Origin: Morchella semilibera
Lineage: Eukaryota > Ascomycota > Pezizomycetes > Pezizales > Morchellaceae
DNA: 64,000 nucleotides
Assembly: GCA_009192285.1 (NCBI GenBank)
Contig: CM018603.1
Span: 5,515,613-5,579,612, forward strand
Direction: 5' to 3'
Under the pieces are notes generated by a model that had not been told where the DNA came from, made no database searches, and saw nothing but the letters and a program-made list of their open reading frames with translations. The stretch's first letter is position 1; every line of letters starts with the position of its first letter. Position numbers and translations under genes: made by a program. This document shows positions 54,438 through 64,000 of the stretch, piece by piece.

Positions 54438-54840
54438 TGGAGGGGGTGGAGTTGGGCTCAAGGATACTTTCCTTGAAGGTGGCGATAGTGCGTGCTTCTG
54501 TAAAGAAGCCTTGGTGTTGGAGGTAGCCGCAGTAGAGATGTTCTGCGCTGCCTCGGGGAACGAGAAAGGAAGTCTCACAGGGGAAGCGAAGCATGTACTA
54601 AATTCTCTTGATCACTGCTTTTTTCTTCTACCGAGTGCCCGTGTACTATCCGTACCTAGCAATCACACAAGGTAGTTGATGAAGCGTTGTCTTGAGAAAT
54701 GTAGTAGGCTCGCTTATAGTAGGAGGAGGGTTGGACAGAGAGTCCAAAGGTTTTCTCTGATTGCGACGTGGAGGCGGAGGTACCAGTAGATGGCTCTCTC
54801 CACAGTCATAGGGTATGCGACCGGATAAGGTACAATATAG
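54438..54840 (-). other. 5' leader of the Gypsy element
   Basis: Non-coding stretch between the 5' LTR and the inserted 137-bp element. The 18 bases next to the LTR do not match a tRNA 3' end I can name. Confidence 0.6.
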
Positions 54841-55232
54841 TGTAAAGGGATATCTCAGAAGTCACTAAGATATGGCTAATGCTAAGCGATAGTTCTGTAG
54901 CTTTTAAACTTGTAATATTGTAGACCGGATTCCGTTCGCTTGAGAGGATGATGATTCCCCTAAGACGACGGGAATCCTACTAGCTATTTATACATGAAGA
55001 ACCCCCTTAACTCCGCTAACTCCTCCTATAGCAAATCTCCCGCAATGCCTCCGCTACTGCTCCGACTTCCTACGAGGTGGGGTAACCAAGGGTCCACTCA
55101 TGAGGTGTGGTAGTGGTTGCCGAGTTATAACCGAACCCCGCTCCTGGGCGTACGTCACTCTTCCATCGCGCCGTCATACCAGGACAATACCATTGTACTA
55201 CCAGTACCGCACTTAAAAGCAATCCTATAACA
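54841..55232 (-). repeat. 5' LTR of the Gypsy element
   Basis: 392 bp, identical by eye to the 3' LTR. The short ORF reading through it is also present in the other LTR and is not a gene. Confidence 0.95.
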
Positions 55233-55338
55233 AATACAATAGGGCTATTTGTATGGCAGAGCTCCGCCACTCCATACACATAATGTCTGTCTCGTCACTT
55301 GAATCTGCTTGTTCTTATTCATGTACGCGAGTAAAATA

Positions 55339-55702
55339 TGGTGTGGCGCGTCTTGAAGGTGACATGCCGGTATCTCAGCTGGAACAATCATAGCCACTCC
55401 GGCTGCTTTTGAACCAATAAGAGCCTTAGACTTCAGCTATGTAATGGCTGAAAACTACATCTTGGCTGCATGTCTGTGATGTAGGGGGTATAAATGGGTA
55501 TAATACTGGTCCACTCCACAAGGTCTTGTAGGTAAATGGCATCTCTTATAACCTTTTCAACAGACAAGATATCAAAAATCCAACTCGTGAAAGTCTTCAT
55601 CATACCCGTATCTGCAATTTTGTGTGTTAGATTTTTGATACTTTGGCTTTTGAAAAGTTATAAGCGATGCAACTTTTGTCACATTTAAGCCCAGCCGCAC
55701 CA
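55339..55702. mobile_element. MITE with TA target duplication, copy 2 of 2
   Basis: The ends read inwards as TGGTGTGGCGCGTCTTGAAG and TGGTGCGGCTGGGCTTAAAT. TA lies outside both (55337-55338 and 55703-55704). A block around 55455-55530 is close to that of the copy at 2189-2475 (CTTGGCTGCATGTCTGTGAT against CTTGGCTGCAGGTCTGTGGT). The hairpin has outer arms 55545-55560 and 55650-55664 and an inner stem whose sequence differs from copy 1, yet each pairs with itself. Confidence 0.8.
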
Positions 55703-55704
55703 TA

Positions 55705-57170
55705 AGTTCAAAAACCTAGGCAGGCTGGCAGAGCCCCATTCTCGGCAATAAGACAAGCTCGAGGTATGCTGCCGTTCCTGGCTTAACCTTCTTGGGAAAG
55801 GCGTGGCTTGTATTATCGGTGGGGTACTTCTTTTTTCTCTTCATCTTTCGTCAAGTCTCTTCACTCATCAGTCCTATCTCATGGGAATCGTATTCTCGTT
55901 CTTCATTTGCAATTATCATGTCATAACGGAGACTTGTCAGCAAACTTGCATGGCAATGGGATAACTCCGTTTCCTTTTTTCACCACTCTGTTCAGCAAAG
56001 AACCTTTGTGCCTGGCATACTACCTTTGCAGCTCCATCTGGGCTCTGGGGCGGTGTTTTTGAAAGGTCCGTCCTACCCACTTTTCATTGCAACGTTCTCC
56101 GTTTTTTACACTTACCTAACGGAACCCACTATATAGCGGAGTTTCATCACAAAACTCGCCAAATAGGCCCCTTAGAGAATCAAAAATCACAACCCCCACC
56201 AACTCCATCAAATCCATCACCGCCTCCACCGATGCCATCGGACATGACGCATCTGAGCCAACCACAAGCACCGAAGGAGGGGAAGTGGTGCCCAGAGCTA
56301 TAATCAATATGGGGTTGAGATAGCCGGCAGCCCTACCAAACGCCCTGTAGTCCACGGGGACGGGGCAGTAGGTGATGATGCTGCGGAGGGGGTGCTCAAC
56401 GCCGCAGACACCTATATGCCTACGGATATCCATGCCCTCATCCGCCGCCATTATATACGCACCTCCCACATCGAATCCTACGATACACATAAATTGGTGT
56501 ATACAGAGTATGGCCTGGAGAGATCCTCCTCGGCATATTCACGTGGATTGACCCTATCGTCGACGTAGATAATTCGGCGAAGAGAGCCAATGCTTTCCTT
56601 TGTGGTAACCCCCCTCTATGCTGATCATTGTACCTCCTCTTCTGCGCTAACCTCCTGAATAGCGGCTTCTGCACATCCACCGGGGGGGGGGGGGCGCTCG
56701 ATACAACACAGCTCCCAGAGTATAATAACACGTCTCTGGTGCTATTTTGGGACAGACCTGGCCCGGTGGGAGGGCTGGGGTCACGTAGCGATTAAACACC
56801 TCACGATACGACCTCCTAAGGTGAAGGAGAGGAAGTCAAAGCGCGGGAACGCACGCAACTTCGCCCAGATAGGTACTGTTAACAGATATCCCTTAATCTG
56901 TCAGTAAAATACTAATCCCACCGGAAGAACAAAACTTTGTGTGGATTTACTAACGGATACTGTGCTTTCCCTTATAGATCCCTCATACAAATTTCATTCT
57001 TTTCTGATTCGGAGTCAAAGGGATACCGTTGTTGATACCCCTTCGGCCGATCAGATGAAGGGGATTGTCACCGTCATCGGATCCTCCCCATCTCCCCCTG
57101 AGATCGATTCACCTCCCATCGTCGAAACATCACCCCCACCGTCGAGACAGCCACTACACCACATCCGGTC
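55705..57170. other. No supported gene
   Basis: Overlapping short frames only, such as 56116-56490 minus. A C/G homopolymer (about 12 G) lies near 56683. Confidence 0.4.
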
Positions 57171-58900
57171 ATGTCGGCTATTCCGGCAATCAAATTCCAC
57201 GGGAGAACCAATGACGACGTCGACTCCTTTATCAAGTCCATTGAGGTAAATTTTATCCCACAAGCTTCCTTCTACACCACCTCAGAGGATCAAGATGTAG
57301 CTATCTATCTTGAAAGGCAAGCTAAGAGGCAAGCGGCTAGTTTGATCGTTAATCAACCGAAGGGCGTCACATCATCTCGAGCCCCTTGCGAGTGCCGCCG
57401 GGAGTGGGGTCGGGGAAGCTTTAAAGGTTCGCCGCTACTAGGCCCCCGGGGGTCTTGTAACGGGGGTTGAGTATACCCCTGGTAGGTATAGAAAGAAGAG
57501 CCCCACCTTCGACGAAGGAGAGCTCCTAGAAACCAAAAGGGAAACGGAAAATGACAGGAAAAGAGCAGAAAGAGGAGGAAATGAATGTACTGCTGGCGGC
57601 TGCGGCGAAGGATGTGAGTCGTTTTGCTTTTTTGTCGGGGGTCCCCCTGCCTGCTATCCCGAGTCAAAATAGGGACCGAGCCTGCAGAGATGAGGGACCT
57701 CAACGGAGGGAAAGGTGGTGGCGGAGGAATAAATGAGTTGGGCGAAGAAAGGCTCAGCCCTCTCTCAGGACGGGGTGCTGGGAGGGGTAGTTTGATTGGA
57801 CCGGGTTTCGGTTCCAGTTCCGTCGAGAGAAGGGCTGACAAAAGGATGAATCTGAATCGCGCCGACCTTCGCTCAGATTCCGGCCCGGAGACTACAAACA
57901 TCACCGCCTCAGCAGTGGAAGACCTGGGGATCGCTGAGGTATCCGGGATCGAACATCTTGGGGTCGGTCGTACTGCGCTGCGAAGCCTGGATGACGCCAT
58001 TGAAGAGGGTAATGGCTACATCCGGGACCTCAGCGGTATCTATTACCCCCTAGTGAATGACGATGATAGAGTCTATGGTAGAAGAGCTTCTTCAGGATGA
58101 CGTCCTTAAAGTGATTGGAGTTTGCCGGTAATGGAAAACGAGGTTTGCGTCCGTCAGTAAATAAGATAGGAGCGATCGTCGATTACCCTATCCGGTCAAA
58201 ATATATCTAGACCACCAAGCACTGATCTCCGTGCTAAAAGGGGACGAGGCAAAGGAAAGGATAGTAAGATGGTAGGTACAGATATCCGAATTTGACCTAG
58301 GATTTCACCATGTTCCTAGTGTACAATACATACTAACAGAGCGTCTAGACTGAAGATGCACTAGAATAGTGTGCTGTATTATGAATCTTTGTCAGTTGAT
58401 GAAGTTGGGAGAGAGCGGGAGAAGAGATTAGAGAGATGGGAAGGGTGGATAGACAATGAGTGGTATGGACTAATAGTGCAGTATAAGCTTACGGGGGAGC
58501 TCTCTTCTGTGATTTTAGAACGGATGCACAGAATAGCGCCTGCATTGGAGCCCGAGTTGTTGGGGTAGCGTCGTCGACTACAGCTTCGATCAACTCGCTA
58601 CATTTTGGTAGACAAAAGCGTCAGCACAGGTACCAACAATCCCTGCGCTCTCCTTTACATCAAAAGAGCACCGAGACTGCCGGATGTGTGCGGAAGGAAG
58701 AACTCAAACCTACTCTTTGATGGGCTCATGATATTCACGGGTATTTCGTCATGAGCAAAGAAGTGCAGCAACTCCAACCGTCGTCTGGGGCAAACAGAAT
58801 CCTGCACCTAAATCGCACCCACAATCAGTAGGGCTCACAGAAAGATACGTCCAGTTGATCGTCACAAGACCACATACCCGAATGGCAATGCCAGAAGAAA
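57171..58900 (+). pseudogene. Decayed Ty3/Gypsy relic (gag, RNase H, integrase scraps)
   Basis: 57171-57360 reads AIKFHGRTNDDVDSFIKSIE and DQDVAIYLERQAKRQAASLI, a Gag N-terminal domain of a family unlike the 47.6-kb element. A Gly-rich open stretch follows to 58100. 58195-58340 reads YLDHQALISVLKGDEAKE, RIVRW (stop) VQISEFDL and FHHVPSVQYILTE, which is the RNase H to integrase junction of a Gypsy pol; the reverse transcriptase before it is missing. Near 58820-58870, HPQSVGLTERYVQLI is the integrase Glu motif. Stops and deletions show it is dead. No LTRs were found. Confidence 0.7.
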
Positions 58901-60473
58901 TCAGACTAGTGTGGTATAAAGCACTTCCGCAGGTAGTTCTAATAGGACGAAGTCGGGTTCGGGGACGGGAGCAAGGACCAGGACGGGGACAGGGACAAGG
59001 ACAATGACAAGGATAGATTCGACTCGGGATACACCAGGATCAGGATGGGTTCGACTCGGGATACAGCAGAGTCGGGATGGGTTCAGGGACGAGGCGAGGA
59101 CAGGGACCGGGGGCCCAATATAATGTAGGGTGACAAAGGTTCCCGTGATTTTGCAAAAGGGTGGGCCATGAACCAACTATAACCTGGCGACCACAAGAGA
59201 TGTAAATAAGATATTAGTATTGTTAGAGAGCTCAAGGTTGATAGAACATAGTATCTAGGCTAAAGTCCCTATTACTGGCTTTTCGGGTTAGACCCCCAGG
59301 AAGCCCCTGCTGGTTGCTATGCAGAAATCCCGAGAAGCTTTGTCACCCTACAATATGTATTGCCAACAGAATGGGGACGTTACCTAGAGGGGCAAGAAGG
59401 AAAGAGGGAAGACAAAACGCTATATATATAAGGTTATTCCCACCGCTGCTTACTAACCCCAAAGAAACCCATAGAACCCAATAGAAACTTGAACTTCTCA
59501 TGCCATTCCCAATACTGACGCGACCATCTGGCAAGTACCCAAACTCCCCTAGCGCTTACATTTCAACACCCGAGCTCCTTCCTATTATGTTACCTTGATT
59601 CCGATATCGACCGATCCCACCCAACAACTCTGTTCCGGAGGCGGGAGGCGAGGTGCAGGTCGAGCAGTTTGTGTCTCGAGCATAGTGAACACTGAATCAT
59701 CCAAAACCACCAGTTCCTAATTTACACCAAACCAAACCACCAAGCGCACACACTAAGCCACAGCGTGTTTCGTCTCGTTTCTTCAGGTCATCATCATCAG
59801 TACACTGGTTCACGACAGTTCATTGGTTCAGGGAATAGTTTTGGTTCCATCGAGCCAGGTGAAATCGCGATCATCGAAACCACTTTCTTGGCCGGTCATG
59901 GCCCCTACCTACGTACACAAACCCACAACGTTGTAACTCTAGGCTTAGAAGAGTAAATTAAGTGAGCAGCGGGTAGCGGATTAACGCGCTTGGCGGCTCG
60001 GCGGCCTAGTACTCGGCGGTTTCGTCATGCAGTGTGGTGTTCGCGTGCAACTGGCTTGTTTATTCTAGATACAAAATAGGGTCCTTATATACTTTGACAA
60101 GGTAGTAGGAAAATAGGCCATGGTAGGACTGGGGCTGGGTGGGGGACTGCTTTCCCTAGTGCCAGCTCTTAGTGCCAGTAACCATAGGATATTGACCGTG
60201 GTCCCTCTCCTGGCTTGGCATAGGTGCTCTGTGGGGAGAGGAGTGTGCTTAGGCGAAGGTGCTGGCCTAGGTGGTTTGGGTACCCCACACTCGAAGCTAA
60301 CGCTTCATATGGATGAGGCTGGTTGCTTAGAGAGGATTTGGTCATAGCCTAAAGGCTGGATATGAGCATGATCTAAACAAAGAAAAAAAAAAGTGCCGCG
60401 CAAATCCGCAATAAAGCAATCCTTCAGAGGTCCCGGTCTTCAGCATTCCTCAATGCCTTCATGATGAGACATC
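58901..60473. other. Mostly unassigned; short direct repeats at the left
   Basis: Around 58945-59110 words such as GGGACAGGGAC and ATTCGACTCGGGATAC are repeated several times. No gene supported beyond that. Confidence 0.45.
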
Positions 60474-60841
60474 ATGGACTCAATAGAGGACATGCAAACG
60501 GCTGGCAACCACCTTGCACCTCCAACCGAGAGCTCGCCACTAGAGCCCCCGGGTATCCTATTGCGAGGATTGATCATCAGGCCTACGAAAAAGCGGCGGA
60601 ATTTAGAAGATATTGATGCCAACGAGCAGGTTCCCAAAAAGATCCACACAGGTACTTGTCCAAAAGAAACCCAAGTGTCCAAGAACCCACAACTCAGCAA
60701 AAAAGCAGTGGCGGAAAAGCATTTAACTTTGGAGGAAGCTAGAATTGTAGAATGCCTTAGATGGCCTCCAGAGTTGGACTTCTTTGAAAGTCCGAATCTT
60801 CCACATTCTGCAAAGGCATGTCTCTCTTCCTATTAATCAGG

Positions 60842-61612
60842 TCCGAGCCCTCTTTAGCTGTTCCAGTTGTTCTTCCCAAGAGGGATACTAGAAGAAATTT
60901 CAAGTCCAGAACGTCTTAAATGGGCTAGAGAACACCTATCCTGGACGAATGAGGATTGGTCATGCCTCATATGGACAGATGAATCGGTTTTTTCAACAGC
61001 GGGATTTGGTCAACATCCTCCAGTAATGCGGAAAGATGGGGAGGAAGAAGCCCATAATGAAGATTGCATTGATTGGACTCGGAGATCAGGGCATCAAAGT
61101 GTCATCATATGGAGAGCATTTTGTGGTGAAGAAAAATCAAACCTTGATTTTGTTCCAACAAATACTTCAGTCAACTCTAGCTCTTATACTCTTTCGGTTT
61201 TAGACCCTATTCTTATTCCTTTCTGGCATAAGATATATAAAAAAAAAGACTAGAGTGCTACTGTTGAATATAATGCCCCGGGACACAAGGGGTTTGCAAA
61301 GAGGTAAATACTAAATTTGAATACTTTTACTAGTACTAATTTATATATAGGTGTCGGCTAAAGCATCAAGTAGATAGTATCGATTGGCCCCTGCAATCTC
61401 CTCTTCTGAATTGGATTGAAAACCTTTGGGACGATATGAATGAGTATATAGGAAAGAAATATGGTAGGATTACTACTCTACCTCGCCCTAAAGAGGTCTT
61501 GCAGGAGGCATAGGATGATATTGAGAGGGGAAGAACGAGATAACTTTTTGAAACTATGCCTAGGACATTACTGGCTGTAATAGAAGCAGAGGGAGGAAAT
61601 ACAAAATATTAG
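60842..61612 (+). pseudogene. Second Tc1/mariner-like transposase relic
   Basis: The frame from about 60867 gives ERLKWAREHLSWTNEDWSCL followed by IWTDESVFSTAGFG (first catalytic Asp) and HQSVIIWRAFCGEEKSNLDF. After a stop at 61251, VEYNAPGHKGFAKR continues to an intron (GTAAAT...TACTAAT...TATAG); then IDWPLQSPLLNWIENLWDDM carries the third acidic motif, followed by more stops. The second catalytic block (expected DNAPGH) is altered to YNAPGH. A different, more decayed family than the 32.4-kb element. An upstream frame (60474-60836) with a basic segment PTKKRRN may be its N-terminal part. Weak similarity between the outer sequences near 60392 and 61650 does not define TIRs. Confidence 0.7.
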
Positions 61613-61857
61613 TTTTGTTGCATCGTGAGGTTGCGCGCATCGTTGCATCACTTTCCGGCACCGCTTTCTCTCGATCGCTAGCAGCAAATCAAACAATTTT
61701 TTCACATTTCACCTCTAACAACAGCTTGAGAGACGTGACTGATGGAAAAAACGGGGACCATCAGCTCACCTTCAGGACTAGTTCGAATCTTTCTATCTTC
61801 CTGCATCGGACGTCAAATTTGATGAAATGCTGGTTCAGCTTACTGGTTCAGCGTATA

Positions 61858-62700
61858 CATGGGTATAACTCTGCTTCAACAGCTCAGAAATCACGGGATA
61901 GGTGCGCCTGCCACTACAAGAGCTAATAGGGCTCGGTTTCCAAAGGAATTAGGCATGAGCAAAGGGATTTCATGCCTGATACTAGAGTGGAGCCATCTCA
62001 ATGCCATGATCGCAAACGGAGTCTATTGTTGTTCTTCTCCTTACAACAATTCATGACGCCTGTCAATATGTTAGTATGCGCCGCAAAACTAAAAGTGCAG
62101 CATCCGCGCTGCTTCAACCAGGTAGCTGTTTGCAGGGGGTGGCATCGCAAGCTACTTCCAATAACAGAACCCATTAGTGACTACGATCACTTCATGGGTG
62201 GTGTTGACATTGCGGATCAACTAAGAAGCAACTATCCTACGTATCAAAAGAGTGGGAGACATGGCGCCTTACTCTTTTGTTCTACCTCTTAAACACCTCA
62301 AGTGGCAATTTACACATTATTGAAAAGAATTTCCACCTAAGTGGTCTCATTAGAGCGAAGACTTTCAATCCCCAATGTGTTGATTTCATCAGGCTCGAAG
62401 GAACTTAAACACAATAAGTATGTGCAAACCCCAAACCGTCATTCATGTGTTACGGAGGCGACCGTTTTACCACCTCCGAAATTGAGGTTTCTGGGAGCCA
62501 CGGCGAGGAGGGGGTTCCAGGCGCGAGTGCTGGTATTACGGATATAGAGAGGTAGATGGAGGTCCTGAAAATCCACCCCCGGCAAGGCAAAGGAAGGAAA
62601 CTTGAAAGTTACAACGGATTAAATTGACGGGGGCTTGGTCTCTGTAAGCACCGATTTGTAAGAGGTGTGATTGCTTCAAAGACTACCATACTGTCAATTA
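61858..62700 (+). pseudogene. piggyBac-like transposase relic
   Basis: Pieces in order: LLQQLRNHGIGAPATTRANR ARFPKEL with WSHLNAMIANGVYCC (to 62055), then after a frame change WHRKLLPITEPISDYDHFMG followed by GVDIADQLRSNYPT (near 62190-62245), then in another frame RLTLLFYLLNTS. Near 62665-62705 a Cys-rich end reads ICKRCDCFKDYHTVN, like the C-terminal zinc-binding part. GGVDIADQLR is the hallmark of piggyBac transposases and holds a catalytic Asp. Frame changes and stops make it inactive. Flanking TTAA targets could not be assigned. Confidence 0.75.
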
Positions 62701-64000
62701 GGATAGAGATATCAAGTACTATAGTTAATTAGATTCCATTACTTACTATCACGAGATTATCTGCTCTTATTTCACTCTTTTTACCCCCCGGAATTGGTAG
62801 CGGGTCCATTTTGCGATATGATTTGACGGGTTCCCCAAATTAGCAGCAGATATAAACTTTCTCCCTATATAATTGAGTTTCATAGTATCTAAAAGTTTAA
62901 AACTCTAATTTCAACTCAATCCGATTCATATTGGCTGAGTTATGCAGTCTTTTGTAAATGTTTTTATCAATCACTGGTGCTAACCCCTATAATCCTGAAC
63001 GCAACACTCATAATCCTAGCTGTCTAAATTTTCCCATAAGTCATATTAAATTTGAAGAATCATATTCTTTAATATCACCTCAATGCAATGAATATTGGTA
63101 AATTTATCTGACTTTTTGTCTTTTTTTCTGTGAAAAGTAGCAGGTCAAAGTTGATACAGGCTTTGACGCACAATTGGTAATAGTGGAAGGTTTTTGGTAA
63201 CTGCCTATCTAGATTTCACTATTACTGATGGGCCTAAACCCTGGGTTCCAACTCAATTCAATAAGATATGGTAGGGTTGCCCCATCCCTTGAGGTGCTTC
63301 GGCCGGCCAGCTTCCATCATGGGGTATCACTCGTGGCTTACTAATGGGGCCAAGCGCCCTCACTTCCCTAGGAAGACAGGGAATCCGCATGTCTCACCAG
63401 CCCAGGAGGCTGTTCCAACGGCAAACAGGCACCTCCTTACTCTACCGGCTCACCCTTGGCACCGTGGTACACCCAAATTGGTGGGGTTCAACATGATGCT
63501 GCCAAGAATTGAACCCAAGTTGCCAAAAACCATAGCCTCAAGATGGAGTTGCCAAGAGTTTCAACCCCTGGCAATTCAGTTAAGCCTGGCTTTATTCGGG
63601 CACTTATTTGTCACATCATCTCTTATTCAACTACGGCCTAGAGAAATTGTTCTGACCTGAGTCGCAAGTAACTACGGGCGCTGATTACACTCCCGGTGGC
63701 TGCGGCGGCGGCCTCCAGCGTGCTCGAAGGAGCGAGCTGTTATCAATATAGGCGGAGAGTGTGGGTGTGCGACTAGTACTCCGGGGGTGGATCAGATAAG
63801 CGAGAACACACCCTCCATTCATCCAAACCACCGAAGTACATACTAGATTGGTGCCCAATGGAAGATCTGAACGGTCCCAAGAAGAGTTTAAGTGTCACCT
63901 CCGCTAACCCCAATTAAACCATCACTCCCGGTGGCTGGCTCGCTTACGGACATCACATTGCCTAAGGCCGCCCTCGCATGTGCTAACCTGTACCACGTTC
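62701..64000. other. No supported gene
   Basis: AT-rich to about 63230, then a GC-richer stretch with an open frame (63268-63660, 130 codons) that repeats TTGCCAAG/CCAAGTTGCC-like words and has no known motif. No tRNA cloverleaf found. Confidence 0.4.

Larger units (their letters stand above)
47610..55232 (-). mobile_element. Full-length Ty3/Gypsy retrotransposon, 7623 bp
   Basis: Two 392-bp LTRs (47610-48001 and 54841-55232) that I read as identical, and a 5-bp target duplication AATAC (47605-47609 and 55233-55237). The transcription order on the minus strand is gag, protease, reverse transcriptase, RNase H, integrase, the Ty3/Gypsy order. No chromodomain is seen after the integrase. A polypurine tract precedes the 3' LTR. 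A primer-binding site complementary to a common tRNA is not obvious next to the 5' LTR. Identical LTRs mean recent insertion, yet pol has one frameshift. Confidence 0.95.

Noticed and set aside
60392-61650. TIR pair of the second Tc1-like relic
   Set aside because: The GCGCGCAA-like similarity is short and gapped; not enough to set element ends.
63268-63660. 130-codon ORF and possible tRNA-like folding near 63480-63560
   Set aside because: No cloverleaf with conserved T-loop could be built, and the ORF has no recognisable domain.

Overview
The window looks like nuclear DNA of a filamentous ascomycete, probably a transposon-rich Pezizomycete (truffle or morel type). The host assignment is inference. 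It rests on short spliceosomal introns (58-93 bp) with GTAAGT-like donors and CTAAC/CTGAC branch points, on a LINE and a Ty3/Gypsy element of fungal type, on a Plavaka-like DNA transposon, and on an Uma2-like PD-(D/E)XK gene of a kind common in fungi. There is no operon structure, tRNA, rRNA or CRISPR array that I can see. Most of the 64 kb is mobile DNA.

Layout. 1-1172 (-): 5' part of an ankyrin-repeat gene that runs off the left edge. 2189-2922: two TA-flanked inverted-repeat elements. 3936-13287: a complete 9.35-kb Plavaka/CACTA-like transposon with matching TIRs, a TTAC target duplication, a spliced transposase gene, a second spliced gene for an AT-hook and Cys/His-rich protein, a small minus-strand gene, and two large arrays of a 13-bp palindrome (GTTTA-N3-TAAAC) just inside its ends. 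13.3-22.9 kb: no recognisable gene. 22.9-24.0 kb (-): Uma2-like nuclease-domain gene. 26.8-27.8 kb: 12-bp minisatellites and a GC-rich element. 28.9-30.7 kb: decayed PIF/Harbinger transposon. 31.0-31.3 kb: small MITE. 32.4-33.9 kb: Tc1/mariner element with 77-bp TIRs and an intron-containing, decayed transposase. 34.35-39.7 kb (-): full-length LINE with a 17-bp target duplication. 40.4-41.4 kb: orphan coiled-coil ORF. 44.46-45.73 kb: 5'-truncated copy of the same LINE, again with a 17-bp duplication. 46.1-47.4 kb (-): an intact three-exon orphan gene. 47.6-55.2 kb (-): full-length Ty3/Gypsy element with LTRs that read as identical. 55.3-55.7 kb: second copy of the 2.2-kb MITE. 57.2-62.7 kb: relics of another Gypsy, a Tc1/mariner element and a piggyBac element.

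How the parts fit. The strongest system here is the 3936-13287 transposon. Its end arrays look like the subterminal binding-site clusters of CACTA elements, and its second gene encodes the kind of DNA-binding accessory protein that could read them. The element appears to sit inside the 5' end of a minus-strand ORF. Two further patterns link distant parts of the window. A 137-bp TIR element is present once inside the LINE and once inside the Gypsy leader. A TA-flanked MITE family keeps a long internal hairpin although the stem sequence has changed. Several mobile-element ORFs are broken by single-base frameshifts, mostly in A- or C-rich runs, which is either early decay or a sequencing artefact.
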